Assembly (NCBI RefSeq): GCF_002834145.1
Contig: NZ_PHNT01000008.1
Span: 1 to 64,000 of the forward strand
Direction: 5' to 3'
DNA length: 64,000 bases
Source of the DNA: Roseovarius salinarum
GTDB lineage: Bacteria > Pseudomonadota > Alphaproteobacteria > Rhodobacterales > Rhodobacteraceae
Below the pieces are notes generated by a model. It searched no databases, was not told where the DNA came from, and was given only the letters and a program-made list of their open reading frames with translations. Both the position numbers and the translations under genes were made by a program. Below are positions 47,947-56,892 of the stretch, one piece after another; the first letter of the stretch is position 1; each line of letters begins with the position of its first letter.

Positions 47947-48433
47947 GGCCCTGCGCCCCGATATCGTCATCGCGCCGCAACGCGATGACCACGCGACAGT
48001 GATCGTGGCCGGTGGCGATCGCCTTGTCCACGTGCACGCGGGCGTAACCGTTGGCGTCCGCCGTGACACGTCCGAACACGGCCGTCGTCATCATGCACAG
48101 TGCCGGGCGCCCCTCCACCCGCTGTGCGAAGGGGCAGTCGCCATTGGTCAGCACGATCTGGTCAGCGGTGATTTCGGCGACCTGGAAGGATCCGCCGACC
48201 CGTCGCTTGAAATCGACGAGGACCGCGGCGATCGCCTCGGCGTCGGAGCAATCCGTATCCGCGCCATACGCACGGCTGACCTGGCGGCCAAGCTCCGTGC
48301 CGACGCTGGCCACGAATCCCGCGGCACCCTCCAGGCCCGCGACATCCTGCAGTGTGCCGGCCAAGCCGCCCACGATGTCGGCGAAGAAGTCTTCCGCCGT
48401 TGGCGTCCAGGTCGGCGGCCCGGCGGGCTTCAT
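47930..48433 (-). CDS. Sensor-type protein resembling methanogen output domain 1 (MetOD1)
   Basis: A 167-residue soluble protein: AEDFFADIVGGLAGTLQDVA helix, then a domain with conserved cysteines in NGDCPFAQRVEGRPALCMMT and HDHCRVVIAL. This Cys pattern fits MetOD1-type domains found with signalling proteins. The cysteines could bind metal or haem. ATG 48433 has GGGAGGAACC upstream. The overlapping downstream GGDEF gene suggests it tunes cyclic di-GMP production; that role is inference. Confidence 0.65.
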   Translation of the reverse strand: MKPAGPPTWTPTAEDFFADIVGGLAGTLQDVAGLEGAAGFVASVGTELGRQVSRAYGADTDCSDAEAIAAVLVDFKRRVGGSFQVAEITADQIVLTNGDCPFAQRVEGRPALCMMTTAVFGRVTADANGYARVHVDKAIATGHDHCRVVIALRRDDDIGAQGHEFLA

Positions 48434-48480
48434 CCTGGTTCCTCCCTGTTCGGCAAGATACACCACGGTGCGCGATGAAA

Positions 48481-48498
48481 GGTTAACAACCGGTTAAC
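48481..48498. promoter_or_regulatory. Tandem GGTTAAC boxes between divergent signalling gene and dddP
   Basis: GGTTAACAACCGGTTAAC holds two GGTTAAC copies 11 bp apart, one helical turn. They lie 48 bp upstream of the MetOD1-like gene and 126 bp upstream of dddP. A single GGTTAAC also occurs at 46943, just upstream of the DUF3445 gene. Candidate operator; regulator unknown. Confidence 0.35.
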
Positions 48499-48623
48499 GC
48501 CGACGCCCGTGCGCGTGGGGACGCCGGCCCGAAAACGACGCGACGCGGCGTCGCAAACCGGCACGACGCCGGCATGCGGCCTCGGCAGCGTGAAACCGGG
48601 GACAAACGGAGGAGGCATGCGGC

Positions 48624-49964
48624 ATGACCACCCATTACCGCGACGGGCGCAAGATCGACCCGACGCGCGGCGCTGTGCTGGGCGACACCACGCTCAACGA
48701 CGCCGACCGCATCGAGATCGGGCCGACACGGCTGGCTTACGCAGAGTGGGCCGCCGCCGGGCTCGACCTGCCCGACCTGCAGGCCATGCGCCGCTATCGC
48801 TGGGAACGGCTGACCCGGACCCTGGCGGCACGCGATTATGCCGGGCTGCTGATGTTCGACCCGCTCAACATCCGCTACGCGACCGACAGCACGAACATGC
48901 AGCTGTGGAACACGCACAACCCCTTCCGCGCCGTGCTCCTGTGCGCGGACGGCCACATGGTGATCTGGGACTACGCGAACGCGCCGTTCCTGAGCGCCTT
49001 CAACCCGCTCGTGGCGGAACAGCGCGCGGGCGCGGACCTGTTCTATTTCTCGCGCGGCGACAGGATCGACGCGGGCGCCGTCACCTTCGCCAACGAGGTA
49101 CGGGTGCTGCTGTCAGAGCACGCGGGCGCCAACCGCCGGCTGGCCGTGGACAAGCCCATGCTGCACGGGCTGCGGGCGCTCGAGGCGCAGGGGCTGGAGA
49201 TCATGGAGGGCGAGGAGGTCACCGAGAAGGCCCGCGCCGTGAAAGGCCCCGACGAGATCCGCGCGATGCGCTGCGCCATGCACGCCTGCGAAACCTCCGT
49301 GGCCGAGATGGAGGCGTTCGCGCGCCGCGCGGTGCCCGGCGGCGACACCAGCGAGGCCGACATCTGGGCGGTGCTGCACGCCGAGAACATCCGCCGCGGC
49401 GGCGAGTGGATCGAGACGCGCCTGCTGACCTCGGGGCCGCGCACGAACCCGTGGTTCCAGGAATGCGGGCCGCGCATCCTGCGCAACAACGAGATCGTGG
49501 CCTTCGACACCGACCTGGTGGGCAGCTACGGCATCTGCTGCGACATCTCGCGCACCTGGTGGATCGGCGACGCGGCACCGCGCGCCGACATGATCTACGC
49601 CATGCGGCACGCGCACGAGCACATCATGACGAACATGGAGATGCTGAAACCCGGCGTCATGATCCCCGATCTTTCGGCGAACACGCATGTCCTCGACGCG
49701 AAGTTCCAGAAACAGAAGTACAGCTGCCTGATGCACGGCGTGGGGCTGTGCGACGAGTGGCCGCTCGTCGCCTACCCCGATCGCGTGGTGTCCGGGGCCT
49801 GCGACCACCCGCTCGAGGCCGGGATGGTCCTGTGCGTCGAGGCGCTGGTTGGCGAGGAAGGCGGCGATTTCTCGATCAAGCTGGAGGACCAGGTGCTGAT
49901 CACCGAGGACGGCCACGAGAACCTGACACGCTATCCCTTCGACGCCGCGCTCATGGGCGGCTGA
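48624..49964 (+). CDS. dddP: Dimethylsulfoniopropionate lyase DddP
   Basis: A 446-residue M24-fold DMSP lyase. It follows known roseobacter DddP through DGRKIDPTRGAVLGD, LLMFDPLNIRYATDSTNMQLWN, NPFRAVLLCADGHMVIWDY and LTSGPRTNPWFQECGPRI. Metal-site segments are AFDTDLVGSYGICCDISRTW, SCLMHGVGLCDEWPL, LCVEALVGEEGGDF and IKLEDQ. The enzyme cleaves DMSP to DMS and acrylate. No other dmd or ddd gene, acrylate gene or BCCT transporter is nearby, so it is a stand-alone gene as in several roseobacters. Confidence 0.96.
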   Translation: MTTHYRDGRKIDPTRGAVLGDTTLNDADRIEIGPTRLAYAEWAAAGLDLPDLQAMRRYRWERLTRTLAARDYAGLLMFDPLNIRYATDSTNMQLWNTHNPFRAVLLCADGHMVIWDYANAPFLSAFNPLVAEQRAGADLFYFSRGDRIDAGAVTFANEVRVLLSEHAGANRRLAVDKPMLHGLRALEAQGLEIMEGEEVTEKARAVKGPDEIRAMRCAMHACETSVAEMEAFARRAVPGGDTSEADIWAVLHAENIRRGGEWIETRLLTSGPRTNPWFQECGPRILRNNEIVAFDTDLVGSYGICCDISRTWWIGDAAPRADMIYAMRHAHEHIMTNMEMLKPGVMIPDLSANTHVLDAKFQKQKYSCLMHGVGLCDEWPLVAYPDRVVSGACDHPLEAGMVLCVEALVGEEGGDFSIKLEDQVLITEDGHENLTRYPFDAALMGG

Positions 49965-50865
49965 AGCGGCGGGGCGCGGGCGGGGCCAGCCGCGCCAGCA
50001 CGCCCCGGTGGTCCGACCCGAGCCACGGCCGCATCGCCGCGGACGCCGGCCGGCCGCGCGGGGCCAGAACGTGGTCGATGCCCAGCGGATAGCCAAGCGG
50101 CGGCAGGCGGAAGGAAACGGCGGTGCGCCCGGCGCGCTCGGTGCGCGTGGCCCGCGCGATGCGCGCGACCGTGTGCGACCATGCCACCGCGTTGAAATCG
50201 CCGGCCACGACGACCGGCCCCTCCAACCCCGCCAGGACCGGGATCAGCCGGTCGACCTGCGCGGACTGCCCCCTGGGCCACGGCCAGTGCAGGTGCAGCG
50301 ACACCACCCACAGGCGCCCGCGCGGCGCGTCGAGCTGCATCGCCGCCATCCCGCCCGGGCCCGACGCACACCACCGGCTGCCCGGCACCACTGGCCAGCG
50401 CGACAGCACCGCCACCCCGCCGATGCCGCGCGTGTAGGGGCACAGCAGGCGTTCGGGATACGCGGGCGCCAGCGCATCCAGCACGGAGCGGTTGGGCCGG
50501 CTGACCTCCTGCAGTGTCAGCACGTCCGGCGCCGTGCGGGCGATCTCGCGCAGGAAGGCGCTGCGGTCGGTGGGGCGGTAAAGCAGGTTCTTCTGGTAGA
50601 GCGTGATGCCGCCCGGCGTGGCCACCGGGCCGCCGGGTGAAACCGCCATCATCGCCTGCCCGCCCAGCGCCGTCGCCACCAGCACAAGCCCCGGCAGCAC
50701 CAGCACGAGGGGACGGCGCAGCCAGGCAAGGCCGATCAGCGCGATCCCCGCCAGCGGCAGGCGGAACACCGCCAGAAGGTCCCCGGCGGGATGCACGGCC
50801 CCGCCGTATCCCGCCGCCAGCAGGGCCAGAGACAGCATGACCGCGGCAATGCCGGCGCGTTGCAT
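49951..50865 (-). CDS. Membrane-anchored endonuclease/exonuclease/phosphatase (EEP) family protein
   Basis: A 304-residue protein with two or three N-terminal hydrophobic segments (to about residue 80) and a C-terminal EEP domain: TLYQKNLLYRPTDRSAFL, VLTLQEVSRPNRSVLDAL, VVSLHLHWPWPRGQSAQ, VVAGDFNAVAWSHT, GIDHVLAPRG and GSDHRGVLARL. Catalytic Glu, Asp, Asn and His are present. It probably hydrolyses phosphodiesters in the periplasm. ATG 50865 (AAAGGGG upstream) is chosen over GTG 50871. It overlaps the dddP 3' end by 14 bases. Confidence 0.82.
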   Translation of the reverse strand: MQRAGIAAVMLSLALLAAGYGGAVHPAGDLLAVFRLPLAGIALIGLAWLRRPLVLVLPGLVLVATALGGQAMMAVSPGGPVATPGGITLYQKNLLYRPTDRSAFLREIARTAPDVLTLQEVSRPNRSVLDALAPAYPERLLCPYTRGIGGVAVLSRWPVVPGSRWCASGPGGMAAMQLDAPRGRLWVVSLHLHWPWPRGQSAQVDRLIPVLAGLEGPVVVAGDFNAVAWSHTVARIARATRTERAGRTAVSFRLPPLGYPLGIDHVLAPRGRPASAAMRPWLGSDHRGVLARLAPPAPRRFSRP

Positions 50866-51032
50866 CCGCACCCCTTTCGTTGTTTCCCCGCGCCTTTCGG
50901 GCGCATATCATGACCACGTGTCACGCGTCAGTGCAAACACGCGAGTGCGCGCGATTTGCTCTGGCCATCCGCCGCGGGCTGTTCCAAGAACGGGTGCGCC
51001 GCAGCACAGCGCGGCATTGCCGGAGGAGCGCA

Positions 51033-51764
51033 ATGTTCAAACGTCTCGCCACCTACCTGCGCGGCCGGCGCCGGGGCCTGCGATCACCGCCGGGGCGGGA
51101 GGCGCTGTATCCGATCACCGTCGGCGGCACGGAGCGCGAGGTGCTGCATTCGCGCTTCAACACCGCGTGGCCGGGCGAACTGGGAATCGACCCCGGCGTC
51201 ATCGTGGACCTCGGCGCCTACGACGGCGGCGACGCCTACCGCTTCGCGAAGGCCTTTCCGAACGCGCGGGTGATCTCGGCCGAGGCGGACCCGGAACGCC
51301 ACGAGATCGTCCGCAAGACGCTGTCGGAAACGCGCGTGGAACTTTTCAACGTGGCCGTCTGCGACCGCGACGGCCCGGTGGAGTGGTATCCCGCCACCGT
51401 CGAGGGCGAGCGCCACGCCCAGGGGTCGATCTATCGCCACAGCGCGGCCTACAAGGAACGGTTCCCCAACGTCGAACAGACCGAGACACCGACGACCGTC
51501 GCGGGCATGCGCTTTTCCACGCTGTGCGAGCGCGCCGGCATCGATGCGATCGACCTGCTGCACATGGATATCGAGGGCGCCGAGTACACGGTGCTCGACA
51601 CGCTCGACGGGCGGCGGCCCAAGCTGATCTATCTCGAATGCCGCGACAGCTTCTTCGTGGGCAACCGGGGCGGCCGGGCCATCGAGACGCTGCTCGACGA
51701 GCTGGGCTACGACGCGATCCTTCAGCTCAGCGCCGACCGGCTTTACCATCACCGGACCGGCTGA
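51033..51764 (+). CDS. FkbM-family methyltransferase, second copy
   Basis: A 243-residue FkbM methyltransferase. SAM motif I is VIVDLGAYDGGDAYRFAKAF, motif II VISAEADPERHEIVRKTLSE, the FkbM DIEGAE motif is HMDIEGAEYTVLDTLDG, and a PKLIYLECRDSFF strand follows. Likely O-methylation of a sugar or surface glycan; target unknown. GGAGGAGCG precedes ATG 51033. Unlike the protein at 18339 only the core motifs are shared. Confidence 0.85.
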   Translation: MFKRLATYLRGRRRGLRSPPGREALYPITVGGTEREVLHSRFNTAWPGELGIDPGVIVDLGAYDGGDAYRFAKAFPNARVISAEADPERHEIVRKTLSETRVELFNVAVCDRDGPVEWYPATVEGERHAQGSIYRHSAAYKERFPNVEQTETPTTVAGMRFSTLCERAGIDAIDLLHMDIEGAEYTVLDTLDGRRPKLIYLECRDSFFVGNRGGRAIETLLDELGYDAILQLSADRLYHHRTG

Positions 51765-51862
51765 GCGGGCGCGGTCACCTTCGTGTTACGCCGAAGGCAG
51801 GCGGCTTGCCCCCGACCGGCACGCGCGCCTAACTGGCGAAGCGTCAAGCCAGAGGAGCCGCC

Positions 51863-53080
51863 ATGCCAACAGAACGCATCACCTTCCCCGGCCACGATGG
51901 CAGCACGCTGGCCGCCCGGCTCGACCTGCCCGACGGGCCGCACCTGGCCACCGCGCTGTTCGCGCATTGCTTCACCTGCTCCAAGGACATTCCCGCCGCG
52001 CGCCGCATCTCGGCGCGGCTGGCCGGCGCGGGCATCGCCGTGCTGCGGTTCGATTTCACGGGGCTGGGGCACTCGGCCGGCGAGTTCGAGAACACCACCT
52101 TCAATTCCAACGTCGCCGACCTGGTGCGCGCCGCGCAGACGCTGGAGGAGCGGGGCATGCCCCCGGCCCTGCTGATCGGCCATTCCCTTGGCGGGGCGGC
52201 GGTGCTGGCCGCGGCACGGCGCATCGAGAGCTCCAGGGCCGTGGTCAGCATCGCCGCCCCCTACGATCCCGACCACGTCACCCACAACTTCTGCGACGCG
52301 CTGCAGACGATCGAGACGGAGGGCGCGGCCGAGGTCAACCTGGGCGGCCGGCCGGTGCGAATCGGCCGCGACTTCGTCGAGGACGTGAAGGCCGAGACCC
52401 TGACCGACGAGATCCGCGACCTGCACCGCGCGCTGCTGGTGCTGCACGCCCCCCGCGACGCCATCGTGGGCATCCAGAACGCGGCCGAGATCTTCAAGGC
52501 CGCCAAGCATCCCAAGAGCTTCGTCACCCTTGATGACGCCGACCACCTGATCACCCGGCCCGCCGACGCCGAGTACGCGGCCGAGGTGATCGCCGCCTGG
52601 GCCACGCGCTACCTCGAGTTGTCGCCGCCCGCCCCGCCGCCGGGCGCGCCCGAGGGCATCGTGCGCGTGACGGAGGCGGACGCCGACGGCTTCCTGCAGG
52701 ACATCAACGCCGGCCCGGACCATCACGTGCTGGCCGACGAGCCGGCCGCATACGGTGGCACCGACCGGGGCATGTCGCCCTACGGTTTCCTGTCGGCGGG
52801 GCTCGGTGCCTGCACCTCGATGACGATCCGGATGTATGCCCGCCGCAAGGGCTGGCCGCTTCGCCACGTCAGCGTGGACGTCAGCCACGACAAGGTGCAC
52901 GCCCAGGATGCCGAGTCGGGCGGCGCGGCCAAGGCCGACCGCTTCACCCGCGTGATCCGGCTCGACGGGCCCGAGCTGTCGGATGACCAGCGCGAGAAAC
53001 TGCGCGAGATCGCCGACAAGTGCCCCGTGCACCGGACGCTCGAACGCTCGGCGGAGGTCGTGACCGAACTGGCGGATTGA
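51863..53080 (+). CDS. Bifunctional alpha/beta hydrolase - OsmC family protein
   Basis: A 405-residue fusion. Residues 1-255: alpha/beta hydrolase (HCFTCSKDIPAARRISARLA, RFDFTGLGHSAGEF, LLIGHSLGGAAVLAAARRIE with Ser nucleophile, HAPRDAIVGIQNA with Asp, LDDADHLI with His). Residues 270-405: OsmC/Ohr domain (GTDRGMSPYGFLSAGLGACT, SMTIRMYARRKGWPLRHVSV, KCPVHRTLERSAEV) with the two redox cysteines in GACT and CPVH. OsmC proteins reduce organic hydroperoxides with thiols; the hydrolase could free an acyl substrate. CAGAGGAG precedes the ATG. Confidence 0.92.
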   Translation: MPTERITFPGHDGSTLAARLDLPDGPHLATALFAHCFTCSKDIPAARRISARLAGAGIAVLRFDFTGLGHSAGEFENTTFNSNVADLVRAAQTLEERGMPPALLIGHSLGGAAVLAAARRIESSRAVVSIAAPYDPDHVTHNFCDALQTIETEGAAEVNLGGRPVRIGRDFVEDVKAETLTDEIRDLHRALLVLHAPRDAIVGIQNAAEIFKAAKHPKSFVTLDDADHLITRPADAEYAAEVIAAWATRYLELSPPAPPPGAPEGIVRVTEADADGFLQDINAGPDHHVLADEPAAYGGTDRGMSPYGFLSAGLGACTSMTIRMYARRKGWPLRHVSVDVSHDKVHAQDAESGGAAKADRFTRVIRLDGPELSDDQREKLREIADKCPVHRTLERSAEVVTELAD

Positions 53081-53222
53081 CCCGGGCCGGCCGGTCATCC
53101 GCGATGCGTGAAACGCGGCGCGGCGCGGCCGGCGACGTAACGCGCGTATTCCGCGCATGCGCCATTGCAGAGGCAGGCGGCGCCCGGCACACCGGCACGA
53201 ACCCCGCGCAAAGGAGGACGCC

Positions 53223-53630
53223 ATGAGTTTTTCCGACGCCGTCCAGCAGATGCCGCCGCAGCTGCGCATCTGGGTGCTGTGGCTGACCTTCGCCATGATC
53301 GCCGCACCGCTTGTCCTGCTGTGTTTCCGCCAGACGCGCCGCGACGGCGCGGTGGTGCTGGCCGCCAGTTTCGCCGTGATCACCGCGATGCAGCTGCTCT
53401 ACCAGGCGGTGGGCTTCACGCGCCTTCTGGGCCTGGCGCACGTGCTGATCTGGGGGCCGCTGGCCGTCTACCTGGCGCTGCGGCTGCGGCAGGGTGTCGT
53501 GCCGCGGCTGCCCCGCGCCGTGATCGCCGTGTTCCTGGTCACGATCGGCGTGTCGCTGGTCTTCGACGTGGTGGATGTCGTCCGCTACCTCGCCGGCGAC
53601 CGCGCGCCTCTGGTGCCGCTCAGCCCGTAG
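53223..53630 (+). CDS. Small integral membrane protein, four predicted spans
   Basis: A 135-residue protein with hydrophobic stretches at about 15-38 (LRIWVLWLTFAMIAAPLVLL), 44-65 (GAVVLAASFAVITAMQLLYQ), 70-90 (LGLAHVLIWGPLAVYLALRL) and 97-120 (AVIAVFLVTIGVSLVFDVVD). AAAGGAGGA gives a strong ribosome-binding site for ATG 53223. No family recognised. Its 3' end overlaps the convergent DUF6314 gene by 11 bases. Confidence 0.72.
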   Translation: MSFSDAVQQMPPQLRIWVLWLTFAMIAAPLVLLCFRQTRRDGAVVLAASFAVITAMQLLYQAVGFTRLLGLAHVLIWGPLAVYLALRLRQGVVPRLPRAVIAVFLVTIGVSLVFDVVDVVRYLAGDRAPLVPLSP

Positions 53631-54057
53631 AGGCCGCCTGCCCCTGCGCCGGGGCGTAGTCGCTGACCATCCGGTAGTCCTTGCGCGGCCCCGTCACCAC
53701 CCAGACCGCGCGCCAGCGCGGCCAGTCGGAAAAATCATAGGCCACGTCGTAGGTATCGGGCGCGCAGTCGTGCCGGGCCTCGGGCGCGACGAGCTCGGGA
53801 TCGAAGCGGTGAAAGGGGCGGCCGTCGTCGAAATACACGGCGACCTTTCCGTTCTCGGCCTGCCACTGGTAGCAACGCTCGGCGTGCATCGGCCGGCGCC
53901 CCGGCAGGATCAACTGCCCTTCCTCGCGGTAGTGCAACCCGCCGTCGCCGGGGGTGAGCCACGCCTCGCCGGCGAATCGGCCCTGCTGGCCCGTCAGCCG
54001 GTCGTCCACATGGCGCTCGAGCACCCAACTGCCGGCAAAGGCCCAGAAAATGGGCAT
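53620..54057 (-). CDS. DUF6314-family protein
   Basis: A 145-residue protein: FWAFAGSWVLERHVDDRLTG, GDGGLHYREEGQLILPGRRP, AVYFDDGRPFHRFDPELVA, and CAPDTYDVAYDFSDWPRWRA with WVVTGPRKDYRMVSDYAP. The pattern of W-FxxG, HYREEG and an RxY-type ending fits the small lipocalin-like DUF6314 family of Rhodobacterales, function unknown. ATG 54057 follows GAGGTGA; the open extension to 54165 runs into the purB leader and is rejected. Confidence 0.75.
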   Translation of the reverse strand: MPIFWAFAGSWVLERHVDDRLTGQQGRFAGEAWLTPGDGGLHYREEGQLILPGRRPMHAERCYQWQAENGKVAVYFDDGRPFHRFDPELVAPEARHDCAPDTYDVAYDFSDWPRWRAVWVVTGPRKDYRMVSDYAPAQGQAASTG

Positions 54058-54163
54058 CGCGTCACCTCGCTGCCGTGCCGGCGGCACACGCGTCGGCTTG
54101 CCGCCACCCTGAAGGCAGTCTAAACCCGCGCCGACCCCGCAGCACGAACAAAAGGCAATCCGC

Positions 54164-55477
54164 ATGATCCCGCGCTATTCCCGCCCCGAGATGACGGCCA
54201 TCTGGGACCCGGCCACCAAGTTCCGCATCTGGTTCGAGATCGAGGCGCACGCCTGCGACGCGCAGGCCGATCTGGGCGTGATCCCGCGCGAGAACGCGGA
54301 CGCCGTGTGGAAGGCACGGGACGTGGAGTTCGACGTCGCCCGCATCGACGCCATCGAGGCCGAGACGCGCCACGACGTGATCGCCTTCCTGACGCACCTG
54401 GCCGAGATCGTGGGCCACGACGCGGCGCGGTTCGTTCACCAGGGCATGACCAGTTCCGACGTGCTGGACACCTGTTTCAACATCCAGCTGGTGCGCGCCG
54501 CCGACATCCTGCTGGCGGACATGGACGCGTTGCTGTCCGCGCTCAGGCGCCGCGCCTTCGAGCACAAGGACACCGTGCGCATCGGGCGCAGCCACGGTAT
54601 CCACGCCGAACCGACCACGATGGGGCTGACCTTCGCGCGTTTTCACGCCGAGATGGAGCGCAACAGGCACCGCCTTGAAGCCGCGCGCGAGGAGGTGGCG
54701 ACGGGCGCGATCTCGGGCGCGGTGGGCACCTTCGCCAACATCGACCCGGCGGTCGAGGAACACGTCTGCGCGCAATTGGGCCTGAAACCCGAACCCATCA
54801 GCACCCAGGTGATCCCGCGCGACCGTCATGCCGCCTTCTTCGCCGCGCTTGGCGTCGTGGCCTCGTCGATCGAGAACATCGCGGTCGAGGTGCGCCACAT
54901 GCAACGCACCGAGGTGCTGGAAGGCGAGGAATTCTTCGCCAAGGGGCAGAAGGGTTCCTCGGCCATGCCGCACAAGCGCAACCCGGTGCTCAGCGAGAAC
55001 CTGACCGGGCTGGCACGGCTGGTGCGCGGCGCGGTGATCCCGGCGATGGAGAACGTCGCGCTGTGGCACGAGCGCGACATCTCGCATTCCTCGGTCGAGC
55101 GCATGATCGGTCCCGACGCCACCGTGACACTGGATTTCGCGCTGCACCGGCTGACCGGCGTGATCGACAAGATGGTCATCTACCCCGAGACCATGCTCGA
55201 GAACATGCACAAGTTCCGCGGGTTGGTGATGAGCCAGCGCGTGCTGCTCGCACTCACCCAGGCCGGGGTATCGCGCGAGGATGCCTACCGGCTCGTCCAG
55301 CGCAACGCGATGAAGGTCTGGGAAGAGGGCAAGGACTTCAAGACCGAGCTTCTGGCCGACGCGGAGGTGCGCGCGGCCCTCGGCGAGGACGAGATCGAGG
55401 AGAAATTCGACCTTGGCTACCACACCAAGCACGTCGACACGATCTTCGAGCGGGTCTTCGGCACCTCCGCGCTTTGA
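54164..55477 (+). CDS. purB: Adenylosuccinate lyase
   Basis: A 437-residue fumarase/aspartase-superfamily enzyme acting twice in purine synthesis (SAICAR to AICAR and adenylosuccinate to AMP, both releasing fumarate). Motifs: VHQGMTSSDVLDTCFNIQLV, IGRSHGIHAEPTTMGLTFAR, the signature GQKGSSAMPHKRNPVLSENL, and RDISHSSVERMIGPDATVTL. It begins MIPRYSRPEMTAIWD as in its family; an AAAGGCA ribosome site precedes it. A 51-residue secreted protein follows. Confidence 0.97.
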   Translation: MIPRYSRPEMTAIWDPATKFRIWFEIEAHACDAQADLGVIPRENADAVWKARDVEFDVARIDAIEAETRHDVIAFLTHLAEIVGHDAARFVHQGMTSSDVLDTCFNIQLVRAADILLADMDALLSALRRRAFEHKDTVRIGRSHGIHAEPTTMGLTFARFHAEMERNRHRLEAAREEVATGAISGAVGTFANIDPAVEEHVCAQLGLKPEPISTQVIPRDRHAAFFAALGVVASSIENIAVEVRHMQRTEVLEGEEFFAKGQKGSSAMPHKRNPVLSENLTGLARLVRGAVIPAMENVALWHERDISHSSVERMIGPDATVTLDFALHRLTGVIDKMVIYPETMLENMHKFRGLVMSQRVLLALTQAGVSREDAYRLVQRNAMKVWEEGKDFKTELLADAEVRAALGEDEIEEKFDLGYHTKHVDTIFERVFGTSAL

Positions 55478-55530
55478 CGCCGGGGAAAGGCATGCTACCC
55501 TTGGAATGCGGCCAACAGGGAGCGACTGCC

Positions 55531-55686
55531 ATGAAGACGCGTATCGTGCTCACCACCCTCGCGCTGACCTTCGCATCGGCCACGGCGGGCCAGGCCTGCC
55601 CGTGGCACGACAAGCACGCCATGTCCTGCGCGGACGGCATGGTCTACGACAAGGACGCCCGCACCTGCGTGAAAGTCACGGGCTGA
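55531..55686 (+). CDS. Short secreted cysteine-containing protein
   Basis: A 51-residue exported peptide: signal peptide MKTRIVLTTLALTFASATAG, then about 30 residues with three cysteines (ACPWHDKHAMSCADGMVYDK and ARTCVKVTG). The C-x-DGMVYDxxxxTCV spacing recalls one end of chitin-binding type-2 domains, but is too short for certainty. AGGGAG lies eight bases before ATG 55531. It begins 53 bp after purB. Function unknown. Confidence 0.65.
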   Translation: MKTRIVLTTLALTFASATAGQACPWHDKHAMSCADGMVYDKDARTCVKVTG

Positions 55687-55760
55687 ACCGCCGGGCTTAG
55701 ACATTTCTTCACCGCGGGTCCCGTAACCTTCGGGGCGACGGGCCGCGCCAGGGTGAAGCA

Positions 55761-56840
55761 ATGTCTCGATCCAACAATGTCGCACAGATCGCGCCGCCGC
55801 GCGAAAAGGGGGCTGCCGCGCGCCTGACGCGCAAGCAGAAGGCGGCGATCATCGTTCGTTTCCTGCTCAACGAAGGGGCAGACGTCCCCCTGTCGGACCT
55901 GCCCGACGGCTTGCAGGCCGATCTGACCACCCAGATGGGCGCCATGCGCTACGTCGACCGCGCGACGCTGGCCGAGGTGGTGGCCGAATTCGCCGGGGAA
56001 CTCGAATCGCTCGGGCTGACCTTTCCGCGCGGCGTCTCGGGCGCGCTTGCGGCGCTGGACGGGCGCATCAGCCCGCTAACGGCGGCGCGCCTGCGGCGCG
56101 AGGCGGGCGTGCGGCAAACGGGCGACCCCTGGGACCAGGTGCGCGACGCCAGCCTTGACGTGCTCGCCCCGATCGCCGCCGCCGAAAGCCCGGAAATCGC
56201 GGCGGTCATCCTGTCCAAGCTCGACGTCGACAGGGCGGCCGCGCTTCTGGCCAAGCTGCCCGGCGAAAGGGCGCGCCGCATCACCTACGCCGTGTCGCAA
56301 ACGCAATCTGTCACGCCCGAAGCGGTGGACCGCATCGGGCTGTCGATCGCCGGACAGATCGCCGACATCCCCGACACCGCCTTTGCCGACGGCCCGGAAA
56401 AGCGCGTGGGCGAGATCCTGAACTCCTCGACGGCCGAAATCCGCGACGCCGTGCTTTCCGGGCTGGAGGAAACCGACGGGGATTTCGCCAGCCGCGTGCG
56501 GCGCGCGATATTCACCTTCGCCGACATCCCCCGCCGGCTGGAACCGCTGGACGTGCCCAAGATGCTGCGCGGCGTCGAGCAGCCCACGCTGGTCGCCGCG
56601 CTGGGCGCCGCCCGCGACGAGGACACCGGCGCCGCCGCCGAATTCCTGTTCGAGAACATGTCGCGGCGCATGGCCGACGCCCTGCGCGAGGAAATCGACG
56701 ACGCCGGCCCCGTCAAGCCCCGCGAGGGCGAGGCGGCGATGACCGAAGTGGTCAATGCCATCCGCCGGCTCGAGGCCGCGGGGGAACTGCGCCTGCGCAC
56801 GCCCGAGGATGACGCCAGCGACGATGCCGATGACGGCTGA
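55761..56840 (+). CDS. FliG-like flagellar motor switch protein (orphan)
   Basis: A 359-residue protein with FliG layout: N-terminal helical domain (LTRKQKAAIIVRFLLNEGAD, AMRYVDRATLAEVVAEFAGE), middle ARM-like region (AAVILSKLDVDRAAALLAKL, PGERARRITYAVSQ), and C-terminal torque domain (VRRAIFTFADIPRRLEPLDV, LVAALGAARDEDTGAAAEFL, FENMSRRMADALREEID). FliG couples the stator to rotor switching. No other flagellar gene is in the window. Whether it serves the main flagellum or is a diverged copy cannot be said. Confidence 0.78.
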   Translation: MSRSNNVAQIAPPREKGAAARLTRKQKAAIIVRFLLNEGADVPLSDLPDGLQADLTTQMGAMRYVDRATLAEVVAEFAGELESLGLTFPRGVSGALAALDGRISPLTAARLRREAGVRQTGDPWDQVRDASLDVLAPIAAAESPEIAAVILSKLDVDRAAALLAKLPGERARRITYAVSQTQSVTPEAVDRIGLSIAGQIADIPDTAFADGPEKRVGEILNSSTAEIRDAVLSGLEETDGDFASRVRRAIFTFADIPRRLEPLDVPKMLRGVEQPTLVAALGAARDEDTGAAAEFLFENMSRRMADALREEIDDAGPVKPREGEAAMTEVVNAIRRLEAAGELRLRTPEDDASDDADDG

Positions 56841-56892
56841 CCCGCACGGCGGGGACGTGGACATGGCCGTCCACACGGCGTAGTCTGCGGGA

